A stretch of 64,000 nucleotides of DNA from NCBI RefSeq assembly GCF_028502605.1, contig NC_079236.1, forward strand, positions 1,550,001-1,614,000, read 5' to 3'. Below the pieces are notes generated by a model that was not told the DNA's origin, ran no database searches, and worked only from the letters and a program-made list of their open reading frames with translations. The stretch comes from Trichoderma breve (Eukaryota > Ascomycota > Sordariomycetes > Hypocreales > Hypocreaceae). The translations under genes were made by a program, and so were the position numbers. Within the stretch, counting starts at the first letter, position 1; every line of letters begins with the position of its first letter. This document shows, piece by piece, positions 34,252-45,640 of the stretch.

Positions 34252-35115
34252 TTTGATTGATTGAAAAATTGAATCTTAATAGGAGTGATTGTGATGAGGT
34301 GTATAAGTGATTGGAAGTTGGGCTGTAGGATAAGGAATCTTGAAAGCTTTATCACGGAGGAATGCCAGGGCTACTTATAGAAGAGCCAACGAAGATGAGA
34401 GCATTGGTTCCGTCCGTATCGTCTGCCGAACATTCTCCCACTCTGAATACTGCAACATCAGAAACGTGCCGACTTCAAGGATATTACAAATGTATTCTTC
34501 AGCGCCATCGCGGTAGACTAAACGTCAGAACGTTCCCATCCCAACCCAGTAGCCGGTAGTCCAAACAGGAGCTGGTAACATAGCAACACTATAGTAAGGC
34601 AACCGGCACAACGTTATCTCCTTTAGGACTATCTGTAATGAAAGATGAGGAGCAATATATATTAACATTTGCCTAAATCGATTGATCTCTGTCAGCTGGT
34701 GACGCAGTGGCTCATGTAGGATGGATTGAGCATTGGCCCAATGCGTAATAGCGCGCGTTGTTCCTAGAAGCTGACAAATTTACAAGGAAGGCCAGAGATT
34801 CTCAGCTTGTAAGTCGACTTGGATAAAACCCGACCGACCGCCAGATTTCAAGAATATCTCTTTCTCACCAGCCTTAGACAGGTTGATATGACATTTTAAT
34901 ATCGAAACTAACTTTTGGATATATATTCATCAACATGGCTCTCATCTAAATCATGAATAGTAAGATGCCCAAAGACAACGGTTCGACAGCGCCTCTAGCG
35001 ATCCTAGTAGCTTCTGGCAATATACAACGAGAACATCTTCATCTTGAATCGCTTTTTATATACATTAAAAATTGCGGCGGGATATACAGCTAACCCATCT
35101 ACCTCCGACCCTCAA
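34252..35115. other. Intergenic region
   Basis: About 0.86 kb between the carbonic anhydrase start and the permease stop. No gene or repeat was recognised. Confidence 0.5.
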
Positions 35116-36828
35116 CTAGGCCAACCAGAACCACACCTTCTGCAGGAAGTTCTTGGGCACAGGCGGCTGATCCATGGCCTCCATTTCGTCCATCTCCTTC
35201 TTGCCGGTAATAACATCAACCTCGGATGTCCTGATACAGAAGGGTGTTCGCTTCCAGATCTTGTGACCAATGTAAAGCGCAAGGAAGATGGGCAGTGTGA
35301 TGTAGGCAGCGAGGAAGTCGCTTACATTCCAGTTGTCACCGATGAAGACTTGGAAACCATTGGTGAGGGTGAGAATAGAAATAACGAAGAGCGCAGCATA
35401 TGTGCCGTAAGGCTGCAGCGGTGTCTTGTATGGCAATTCTCCCCAGAGATTGTTGAAAATGATGGCTTTGCGGAAGCGAAGATAGGTGACCATGATGATA
35501 ATCCAAGCAAGGAAGCCAGAAATGGTTGAAATGTTGACAAACCAGTTGAAGACGGTGGCACCGGAGTTGTTGACATTGAGGAAGGCGAGAAGGGAGAAGG
35601 CCCAGGTGAATAGAACGGCAACCCAGGGGACACCCAAGCGATTGGTAAGGGCAAACCACTTGGGAGCCTGGCCGTTGATGGCCATGGAGTATAGAACTCG
35701 ACTGGCGGAGTAGAGGAAAGAGTTTCCGGCCGACCAGGCAGAGGTAAGAATGACAGCGTTGATGATGTGGTTCAGGACAGGAATACCAGCATTTTGAATG
35801 CCGATAACAAAGGGCGAGGCGCTGGCGTTTGAGGCTCCGAGCAATCTAGGATCGTTTGAGGGGACAATGATGCCAATGATGAGTGACGAGACACCGTAGA
35901 ATAATGCCAGACGGAAAGTAAAGCGACGAGCTGCCTTCTTGAGGTTTCGGCGGGGGGAAACAGCTTCTCCGGCGGCGATTGCGATCAATTCTGGGCTGGT
36001 AATGAAGGCAAATCCTAAAAAGATCAATTGTTAGCTTAATTGCACATGATTTTGTGGCATACGATAGATGAGTTGGCTAAACATACCTGCTTTGACAAAG
36101 GCGTGCCAGTAACCCAAGAATCTGCCTGTTGCACCCTTGGCATTGTATTCTACAAATGCGCCAGGATCATTCCAATAGTGGAAACCAAGGACATGGTGCT
36201 GATTCGGCCCGCCACCAAAGAACAGAACAATGCCGATGATGCAAAGAACAAACAAGGCAATGAGCTTGATGGATGCAAAGATAAACTCTGCCTCTCCAAA
36301 GATGGCGGCGGCAAACAAGTTGAGTGCCAACAAGACGACGAGTACGATGGCAATCCAGACAGCAACATTGACATGGGCTTTCCAATAGTCCAGGACAATG
36401 GCAGCTGCTGAAGCTTCTGCGGCGACAAGCATTGTGTAGGCATACCAGTAGTTCCAACCGGCAGCAAAACCTAAACTGGGATCGACAAAGCGGCTGACGT
36501 AGTAGGGGATGGTGACACCTCTGAATGGGAGATAGACAGTCATTTCGGCCAGGACGTTCATAACGATGTAGACAATCATGGACATGGAAATGTAGGCCAT
36601 GAAGAGCGGCGCAGGGCCGGTATCTGCGAGGATGCCACCGGATCCCACGAAGAGACCGGTTCCAATGGCTCCTCCCAGGGCCAGGAACTGCAAATGACGA
36701 CTCTTGAGACCACGCTTGAGCTGCTCGCCATCGTGGGCAAATGTGAAGTCGGTGTTGTCACCTGGTGGGCTGGCCTCGATGTTGACGTCGTAGGCCTCGT
36801 CAGGCCCGGAGCCGTACTTTTTCTCCAT
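35116..36828 (-). CDS. Amino-acid permease (fungal YAT/AAT family)
   Basis: Two exons (36828-36087 and 36014-35116; intron GTATGT...TTTTAG) encode 546 residues with about 12 membrane helices. After a hydrophilic N-terminal tail comes LKSRHLQFLALGGAIGTGLF, the hallmark of fungal amino-acid permeases, then SMIVYIVMNVLAEMTVYLP. The second exon opens with GFAFITSPELIAIAAGEAVSPRRN, also diagnostic, and continues with SAGNSFLYSASRVLYSMAINGQAPKW. The protein is a plasma-membrane proton symporter for amino acids; the substrate cannot be read. The first in-frame ATG is used; the preceding in-frame GTG is not a plausible start. Its long upstream region carries paired GATA sites at 37302-37318, suggesting nitrogen-catabolite control. 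Confidence 0.93.
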
Positions 36829-37301
36829 GATTGTCACAGCGCCGGAGTTGACGATGAGATTCTAAATGATGGAGAAAGAAAGATGAGAAGAGACAAAAAA
36901 GGAATGAGAAAAGGAAAAGAGGAGAAGAGAAAAAAGAGATGGAAAGACAGCAGGGTATAGATATAGAGAGGGCCTGAAGGAGCAGGAACCACAGCGAATG
37001 CGGCAACCACCGCCTTGTTTATCGCTGGTCCAGCGCCTTCAAGGCCCTAAAGAACACCCTAAAGAGCACCCTAGAGAGCAGATCCCCGGCACATTGACGC
37101 CTCTGTTAGCTGTTTTCAGCGTAGTTTGCTGCGGGGGGCCAAGGGACAGGGAGCGGGCGTTGAGGATGGAGGTACCGGTACTTGGCCGCGGTGTTTGGGA
37201 TCCATGATTCGTTGCGACGGTGGGGAGAGATGGATGTTGGGTTCACGTTATCACCAGACTGGGGCCTGACCTTGAATGAAATGGGGGGATGATGATGATC
37301 A

Positions 37302-37318
37302 AGATAAGAACGTTATCT
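37302..37318. promoter_or_regulatory. Inverted pair of GATA-factor sites upstream of the amino-acid permease
   Basis: AGATAA at 37302-37307 and TTATCT at 37313-37318 form a perfect 6-bp inverted repeat with a 5-bp spacer. Paired GATA elements are the known preferred targets of AreA/NIT2-type nitrogen regulators in filamentous fungi. The pair lies 474 bp upstream of the permease ATG. Regulation is inferred. Confidence 0.5.
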
Positions 37319-39412
37319 CTTTGTCTTGTTCTTCTTTTTCAGTGTTCTCTCTTTGGTCTTTATCTCTCCATTCTGTATAGTAGCTGAAGCCGAAATACCA
37401 TCATCAATCCCTCTCGGTTCAGTGCCTTATTTGCAGTGTACATATACGGGCTACTCTTTGGTGGCGTCGGCATTTATTTCCCCGAGCCCCATCTGGCTTA
37501 TCTCAAGCCCAATCCTTTTCTTGCATGTCCCGCCTCGAGCAAACTTGAGGGTTGAAATCGAAGGGCGTGGCCGCGTGCGGAAATGTTCCAGAACGCGCCC
37601 AACTGGACAAGGAAAAGAAAAAGAAAATTCTTCTGACGGCTGATTGATGCTGTGCCTGCGTCGAAATGCATTAGTGGCAGCCTCGTTTGCATGTGAGAGT
37701 TTCATCCCGGTCTGATTTGATGGGCGTATGTGCATGTGCATGTACAGATACATTTGCGGTTCTGACTCTCTCCACCCGCTTGACAAAGTCGCGAATGCTT
37801 ATCTTTTCCCGTCTCTCTTGTCACAGGCGAGGATGGGGAAATGGGCTGGATGCGGAGAGACTGATTGACTAGGGTGGCAGAGACATGATTCAGTTGCGCG
37901 CCAACATGGCACATCAGCTGTTACGTACAAAGATGATCAACCTTGGAGGTTTGTGCCACCCCACTTGGCGAGAACAGGATAAGATCGAGTGGTAGCGCAT
38001 GAGAAGAATCTCGTCTCTTCTCCCTACTGGGCATATTGGTCCGAGCATGATGATGATTGCTGAACAGGTACTCGTACGGAGGACAGGAGACTAACACACC
38101 TTACTGTGCTAACTGTATAGCAGCAAGTGGTTACATTGTCAGAATAAGCTTGTGATTATGGCCTCACCTTTCCACAGGCCACAGGCCACATGCAATCTTG
38201 GCATACCTTTCTCTCTCTCTACAACGGCTGAACTTACCGCAGTCGCCAAGGCTTCAATCCTTCACGTTGGCTTCATTCTTATCATGGAGCATTGACGACA
38301 GCCGGCACCAACGAGCACACCAAGGTGAAAAAAATCTCCACAACACTCCGTCCAATGTCCACCTTACATCCTACGCAAAGCCCCGTAAGGCTATTCAGCT
38401 TCAAGCACAATCAAGCCATCCAGGCAAGCCGACAAAAGCCGTCGGCCGAATCTCTCCTCGTATCGTCCTAAAAAGGGCGCGCGTGAGCCGCTTTGACCAC
38501 AATCCTTCACGTATCAAACTTGCGCAAGGTGTACGAGGGAGAAGAAAAAAAAAACGGTCCTCAGCCACTGAGATCCCGTTTGCCACCATCATGGTCCACT
38601 TGGGTTGTTCTTTAGTTGGGGAAAGATTCCAGAAGCTGGCACTAGCCTGTAGTTCGACCGCCTCCAAAGCCCCTCATTCCCCCAGGTTTCCCCAAGTCCA
38701 TCATCTCCAACCATCAAATCTGGGCCAGAAGACGGGGGAAGCGAGAGCTGGGGTATGTTGAAATCAGCCCATGAGAGATTGAGCTGAAGACATGCGGTCA
38801 TATGGCTCCCTTTACGCGATGAACTAGAAGATCACAAATGCCTCACTTCTCGAGTGCGGGCCCTCATGATCTAATAGTGTGTAGATTGATACGGGGTTTG
38901 TTCACAGTCAGTCCAGCTTATGCTCTCGGCCAGTACCTTAACGAGTCACGCAATCCGGACGGCGCAGATATACACTTCCAGGGCTGTATTACCTCTTCGA
39001 TCCTGGCTTCTACAGAGACACTAACCTCTTCTGCGTCGGCTTCTGATCGGTGCTGTTACACATCAGTCCGAGTCTTCATATTGCGCAGCTGAGCTGCACC
39101 TGCTTCAATCCCGAAATCCGGCATGTCCCGACCAGTTGTCGTCTTATTTCGGAGAACATAACGTTAGATGTGGAGATGCAGATAACAATCTATTTGATTA
39201 TATGATTCGTCCTCCACGGCCGTCTCATGTCAATCGCTAGATAGACGCTTATCACTTGCTCTTTAGGAGTTCAGCTGTACTCCGTTTTTGTAAAATACGT
39301 ACGTCGGGTACGTAGGTGGACACTTGAGAGCCCCTTCCCCAGTGAAAACATATATGTAATCCAATGATAATTGGACATATTGACTAGGAGTCGAAATGTT
39401 CGTGGAGACATT

Positions 39413-39537
39413 GTCCGCCGAAAGCCGTATGCAGCCGTCTTCAGCATTGCCTACTGCCGGCCAACTACCTGGCTTCTAGTGTCTTTTACCTCCTTCTAGA
39501 AGACCGAGTGCTGAAGATCGGCTTACCTGTGGCGGAC
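39413..39537. repeat. Imperfect inverted repeat, possible decayed foldback element
   Basis: The left arm starts GTCCGCC and ends TCTTCAGCA; the right arm, read on the other strand, has the same two blocks with divergent sequence between them. The whole spans 125 bp. It is too degenerate to classify. Confidence 0.35.
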
Positions 39538-40097
39538 TAGCCATTCCGCTACTTACCTAGGTCCATGTATGTTGAAGCTACTGAGAAGCCGAGAAACGCC
39601 TCAATCTGAGAGAGCCAGAGGGACTGCTTCCGACAGCGGGAGAGTTTGCATCGCTTAGCCACCAGCTAGTCGTCCGGTAACGCGACATAGAACTATCGAC
39701 GTAGAACTATTAATCTTAAACAAGATGGTATGGGGCATCTGTGGATCAGGAATGAACGGCTTCAATCGTCATCTGACTGGCCGTGGCGCCCATACATAAC
39801 ATATGTACATCCAGGGCGTGCTCAGTAAAACTTCGGTCTGCAGTATAATCTCACATGTGGTTCCATAAGCATGTCTAAAGATGAGATTACACAGTATGTT
39901 AAGCTAAATTCCTACTAGATCTCATAAAAATATAATTGCCACATAACTTGTGCACTTCTTTAGCTACACTTTGGAGATTTGCATACAGAGGAGAACCCCT
40001 CTCCATAATGCAAGAGTCTGCAATCTTAGCTTTTCCCAGAGATCATTATAAGAGGCTTAGAGAATATTGACATCTCCATCCAGAGTCTCCTGATGCG

Positions 40098-41721
40098 TTA
40101 GAAAGAGAATGACAGTATCAAATACCTGTAGATATAAGCAATTAGCTGGGGCGTATATGGGGCAGAATAGTCAAAAAAGTGGAAAAAAAGGGGCCAACAA
40201 AACTGACGTGACGAGACACATGGCGCCCTCCAAGTAATCACTTTTGCCGTCTCGGCATAGCTCGGCTACTAGCAGTGTGCCAAGGAAGATGGAAATCGTC
40301 TCCAAAGTAGGAAAATGCAAAGTCATGGGAGGGCTGGATTGAGCTGCCCATGAGAAGAGGACCAACGCCGGCGTAATGAACAAGGCGACATTCATGCTTC
40401 TGCCGATTGCAAATTCGAGAGCCGTCGTCATGTGGTTGTTATATGCAGCTACGATTGCTTCAATTCGACCTGGTCCGTCGGTTGCTAGCGGTAAGAAGAC
40501 AAAACTAACAGCTCTGCTGCTGATGAAGCGGGAATCGGTCACAGAGCTCAAAGTACGCATGAGGAAGTAGGAAGACATCGAGGCCAGACCCAAAACGGAG
40601 ATGAGGAGTACACCTTCAACGATTCCAAACACTATTCGACTTATATCGGAGCTGTCAGTTAGAACAGGCGGTGTAACTTCTAGGAATAACTGGCGATGTG
40701 ATCTCCATCGGTAGTGCTGGTATATAACGAAGAGAAACAGTAGGGCTAAGGATACCGAATGAGACATTCGCACCAAATTGTCTTCACAGTCAGGGTCAGC
40801 TCTGCAGTGCATTTCAGAGATCGCAGACGGAACAACTAAGGAAGTCGACGCGACTATCATAAGAGAAGATGCTGTCGAAGCAAAAGTGGCGTTAAATATG
40901 AGTTCGCGGTTGGAAATGCTTCCAACCAAGAAACACCATCCCACAACCTTTTTGCGTATTAATACTTGGAAATGAAGAGGGTATTGATGTCACTTACGAG
41001 AAGCAGATTGGCCAAGACGCTTCCAAGAATACAGGATTGTGCAATATGAGCGGCGCCGTGCTGGATGGCGGCAATTCCTACCTGATCGTTGGTGAGCACT
41101 TGCATACTTGACTAACATCACCGACTATAGGAAAAACATACAATCAACAAAGGTGCATTATCCAGTATTGCATGTAAAAGTCCTCCTCCCATAGGGCCTA
41201 AAATGGATGACAGCTGGCGGATCTTGCGAAGATTTAACTTTGAGAGCGGGATAATGGCCAAGAAATTGAACCAAAAAATGAGCTCTGGGCTTCTATTCTG
41301 AACACCATATGTTATCCCCAAAGGAATGAAGACCAGAAGTAGATTGGAGTAGCTGCCAGGCGTGAGCAGCTTCAACACGATCCGAAGGTCTCGATGGCAT
41401 GTGTCGGAGCCTCGTAAGAGAGGGGATTGCTCGTCAACATCTTCGCTGATGACTGGAGCTGGCAGTGTGGCAGCGGAATATCGGAGATCAGACGAGGAGT
41501 TCTCCATGCCCTTCGATGTACGATATAAGGTATCGTCTTTTGTCAACTCATGGTGTTTTTGCAGGTCGAATTGTATCGTGGGTTGAGGCACAAGACCTGA
41601 CCTTAATCTGTAGTTATGAATAGACGTTAATGGGCGAGTGGCGTGAGGCGGGGAGAATTGAGTTTCCCATAGTTTCCTTTTGCGATGACTTTTGCCATCA
41701 ACGAACGGCATTTTTCTCATG
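40098..41721 (-). CDS. Ca2+/H+ exchanger (CAX)-like protein with degenerate ion-binding motifs
   Basis: The protein has the CAX layout: a long polar N-terminus, then TPGSYSNLLLVFIPLGITYG, LRKIRQLSSILGPMGGGLLH, SCILGSVLANLLLVVGWCFL, and a second half with LEFAIGRSMNVALFITPALV, ELCRDGKSDYLEGAMCLVTY and a final 28-nt exon at 40125-40098. CAX proteins load Ca2+ into the vacuole. In active exchangers each alpha repeat carries an acidic motif (GNAVE / GNAAEH). Here they read LDNAPLLIV and ATDGPGRIEA, so both glutamates are missing. The first intron as needed for frame (41141-41112) would be only 30 nt, which is implausibly short. The gene may therefore be decaying, or the model is wrong there. The start (ATG at 41721 or 41712) is uncertain. 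Family confident, activity doubtful. Confidence 0.75.
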
Positions 41722-42199
41722 TTAGATTTCGCATCGAATGTCACTCACTGATTGACCTAATAGTGCGATTGGCTGGAATTTTGATCGAGGCTGAATCCGG
41801 CGTCCAGCCAACTCTCTCCCCGCATTGTCATAAGTGCATTCGTGGAGCTGTTTAGAGCTTCACCAATCCCACTCAAGTCCAAAGCACAATCAATTGGGAT
41901 TCCTCGGAGGGCGGAGGTTTATTAAACGTTGCATTGTCAACATGAGAGACACCCATCAAGATAACAGATTCTGATAGTACTAGAATAATCGATCCATTGT
42001 TAGAGAATATGCCCAATATTCGCAGGGTCAGCTATTCCATGTGACGTCATTGAGGCTTGAAACCATGGCGAGGCCATTGAAATAAAGTTTCATGTTTTCA
42101 GCTGTATTTATTAAGACGATGAAGTTCTCCATGTGACGAAATTTTGTAGAAAGAAAATATTATTTGGTATTCCTGACAGAAAAACGGTCAAGAGCCACT
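41722..42199. other. Divergent intergenic region, CAX-like / Rtg2-like genes
   Basis: A 0.48-kb divergent spacer with no recognised feature. An upstream in-frame ATG for the Rtg2-like gene lies at 42164 within it. Confidence 0.5.
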
Positions 42200-44155
42200 A
42201 TGGATATCTGGGGGTTTGAAGACCTAGGAATCATATCTGATTTCGAGGAAGAGGAAGAAGCGAACGGATCATGTCCTGGAAACCTGATGAAACCTAGTAT
42301 GCCAGCATCTCATAGAGATGACGACAGGCCTCATCCACCATGGGAAGGGCACAGAGACAAACTTGTTGGCATTGTGGATATGGGAAGGTAAGCCATCCTT
42401 GCGACCAAGCCGTCGTAGTCCGTGTACTAACGATTGCGATGCGTCTCCAGCAACGGTATTCGCTTTTCGATTACGGATCTATCTGCTGGGTTGGCGCGTA
42501 TTCTACCGACTGTGTTGGCCTATCGATCTGGTATATCGCTTTACGACTCCCAATATGATCCTGAGACGGGGGAACAGATTCCTATCCCAGACGATGTTAT
42601 TGCCGACGTAGTTACACTCTTTAACCGGTTTCTCATTGTATGCCACGATATGGGAGTTGACAAAAAGAATATCCACATTGTTGCAACAGAGGCGACTCGC
42701 AAGGCTCTCAATTCAGCCCAGTTTATAGAGGTTGTCAAGGAGAAGACTGGGCTGTCTATCGAGATGCTACCTAAAGAAATTGAGGGCCAGATCGGAGCGT
42801 TGGGAATCGCGAGCGGATTCACCAAACTGTCCGGCCTTGTGATGGATCTTGGAGGTGGCAGCACCCAGATCACTTGGATGGTCAGCCAAGGCGGTCATAT
42901 CAGAATCAGCCCGCTCGGGAGCTTTAGTTTCCCTTATGGCGCGGCTGCTCTATCCAGACAGCTTCGTGATCTGCGGAAGGGCAAGAAGAAAGATGAAGGG
43001 GAAGAAGCTGTCGCTCGATTTCGAGAGGAAATGATTCAAAAATTCAGAGACGCATATGATCATTTGCAAATCCCCGAAACTATGATTGAAAAGGCCAAAG
43101 AACAGGGAGGCTTTCGTATCTACCTCTCTGGCGGTGGCTTCCGAGGTTGGGGCTATCTGCTGCTATATCTCAACCAGTCCCACGGCAAACATTATCCAAT
43201 CTCCGTCATCAATGGATACACAGTCGGTAGAGAACAATTCGAAGACACAGATACTGTGAAACAGATTGCAAAAGCGGCAAAAGATGTATTCCGGGTCTCG
43301 GATCGCCGCCGGTCGCAAGTTCCTGCAGTGGCATTCTTGGTTAATGTCTTAGCCGAAGCTATTCCTCATGGAATCAGGGAGGCTCACTTTTGTCAAGGCG
43401 GAGTGCGAGAGGGATATCTCTTCAGAACACTGAGTCCTGAGGTTAGAGAACTCTCCCCGCTGTCAGTTGCAACGCAAAATTTTGCACCGACTTCCTATCG
43501 CACTATCCAGGAACTGCTCAAGAGTGCCATCCCGAAACCCTCAAAGAATCAAACAAAGAGGTTTCCTGAAGAATTCGGAGAGCATGTTATCGATTCTTTT
43601 GCTAATGTCATGTATGTTCACATGTTCATGTCCAAAGAGACAGCATCAACAACTGCGCTTTACTCTACCAGTGTTGGGATTATGTCGTCTACCCATGGAG
43701 TGTCTCACCAAGACCGCGCTAGGCTTGCGCTGATGCTTGAATCTCGATATCGTGGGGAATTGCCGCCACGCGAGATGGAATTCCGCGAAGCACTGCGCTC
43801 TCTTATTACACCGGAAGAGGTGTGGTGGACTACTTACTTAGGCAGAGTTGGATACATGATTACTCGACTGTATCCATCTGGAGAAATTGACACTGCAAAG
43901 CCTCGGGTTGTATTTTCTGCTGAGTGGTCATGGACGATGGGGAAGAAGAGGAACAAAGAGGGACTTGTCTTGACGCTATCAGTGCAGAAGCTGAAAAACG
44001 ATCCTGCACATCTCAAGAAAGCTCTGGAGGATAACGTCAAAGTGATTCAAAAAGTCGGTAAGAAGAAGCGCTGGATAGGAAAAGACGATCCATGGGGTAT
44101 GAAAGTCAAAGTAAATGTCGTCGAAGAAGGAATATTGGAAACTCCAGACTGTTAA
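42200..44155 (+). CDS. rtg2: PPX/GppA phosphatase-family protein, Rtg2-like retrograde regulator
   Basis: Two exons (42200-42387 and 42451-44155) encode 630 residues. The intron (GTAAGC...CTCCAG) splits the first phosphate-binding motif, giving LVGIVDMGSNGIRFSITDLS. The second is GLVMDLGGGSTQITWM, and a third glycine-rich motif is IYLSGGGFRGWGYLL. The pattern is that of the actin-like ASKHA fold of exopolyphosphatase / ppGpp phosphatase proteins. ARILPTVLAYRSGISLYDSQ followed by DPETGEQIPIP is characteristic of fungal Rtg2, a cytosolic sensor of mitochondrial state that controls retrograde signalling. The N-terminal 50 residues are acidic and lineage-specific. An in-frame ATG at 42164 would add 12 residues. 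The gene ends 313 bp from the stop of the NRPS, in convergent orientation. Confidence 0.88.
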
Positions 44156-44468
44156 ATGTTGGCTAAGCGAGGCCGATGTATACTAGCTGTATTATTACTG
44201 TGACAGTTCATTTGTTCGCGTTGATCAAACATAATTTCACATATGGCACCGATGAACTATGAACGAATGAACTTTTATGACTAAACTACGTATCAAATGT
44301 AGAAACTCAACAAGTTTCAAGATTTAACAGAATATAATGCACTAAATAAATGAGTGAATGAATGCGAAGACAAGAATAGAAATAAAGAAAGAAAAATAAA
44401 GAAACAAAAGACAGAAAGACAGAAATCCAATAAATCCAAAATCCCTTCACATCCAAACTCATAGCCCT
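44156..44468. terminator. Convergent 3' region between Rtg2-like gene and NRPS
   Basis: This 313-bp stretch lies between two convergent stop codons and must hold both 3' UTRs and polyadenylation signals. It is AT-rich with long A-rich runs on the plus strand (44380-44420). No gene is seen. Confidence 0.5.
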
Positions 44469-45640
44469 TTAACCATGTATACGCTGGAAGGTACCAGCGC
44501 GACGAGGCTTAGCAAAACCGTCAGTAGACGACTGAATGAAGCCAATTTCCATCAGATAGCGCATGCTCATTTTAACAGCCATGTGCCACTGCTCATGTTC
44601 AACCCCCTCGACTTCAATTTCTTCGGCAGACCGAACAAGGCCAAGATTACCAAGGAAGTGCTGCACAGGCCATAGGGGATGCTTGTCGCCAATTTGGTTC
44701 ATTGATTCCAAGGCTCGGTGAGTCCATTCCTCCGAAGGAAGAGGCTCGCAAGGAACTTCAAGCTCCTTGTTAATGAGGTCCCAGAAGACTGTGGCCGGCA
44801 TACCACCATTGACACCGACGAAGGGTGCGATGCTTTCCTTTGTGTATAATTGGCTGAGCACAGATGATGCAACAGTAGTAACGTCAACAACAGAGAGCCA
44901 ATGCTCTTCCGGCTCTGAAGGATAGGCGCGAAGGGATGCAGCGGTAGAAACAACACGCCACAGCATATCATCCACGTTGGCTACACCAGTCTCAGGCGAT
45001 CCAATGATGCGGCCGGGTTTGAGAGTAGAAACACGGTTCTGATCATCGGGGAGAGTATTGATAACCTCTTGAATAACGCCCTCGGAAACAAATTTGGTCT
45101 GACTGTAACCAGTGGTATGACCGAGATACTGCGCGAGAAGAGCGCGATCTTGAGTAGGATCCGACTTGATACCACCGGAGACGAAGACAAACTTGGTAGA
45201 AGCAGAAGAGTTGACAGCAGCCTTGAGGAGATCGATAGTGGAGTCAACATTGGCAGCACGCATCTTGTCATAGTCGGCATTCCAGTTTACGATGGCACCG
45301 TTGTGGATGATGGCATCGACATTGTTGTTAGACTGGCCGGCTAGGCGTGCCCATTGCTCATTGCTAAGACCTATTCGCTTCTTGGCCAAGTCACCACACC
45401 AGATCTCGATCTTACTCGTGTAATCTTCACGCCACCAGCCAGCAATCTTGGCAGTCTCGCGGATACGGTCTAGGCCGTGGTCGACGGACTTGGATCGTAC
45501 GAGAGTTATGATTGAAGCAATGGCATCGTTGGAGATGAGTTGTCTGAGGATCTCTTGACCGAGGAAACCTGTAGCACCAGTGAGGAAGACAACAGCTTGG
45601 TCAGGCAGATCGGTTTTAGGATGGGCGGCAACATTGAGGG
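44469..45640 (-). other. NRPS terminal thioester reductase domain
   Basis: The C-terminal ~360 residues form an extended short-chain dehydrogenase domain. VVFLTGATGFLGQEIL is the NADPH-binding loop (45560-45600). FVFVSGG and YSQTKFVSE supply Ser and the Tyr-x3-Lys catalytic pair. This replaces a thioesterase and releases the peptide by reduction to an aldehyde, then an alcohol. Confidence 0.9.

Larger units (their letters stand above)
36829..40097. other. Long gene-free region upstream of the permease
   Basis: About 3.3 kb without a convincing gene. Next to the permease (36860-36960) the plus strand is a purine-rich tract. Paired GATA sites lie at 37302-37318 and an imperfect inverted repeat at 39413-39537. 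Open frames here have no recognisable features. The region is at the boundary between housekeeping-type genes and the peptaibol synthetase end of the window. Confidence 0.5.

Noticed and set aside
36960..39100. Open frames of 60-190 codons between the permease and CAX-like genes
   Set aside because: Composition follows local base bias, frames on both strands overlap, and none shows domain motifs, signal peptides or plausible splice extension.
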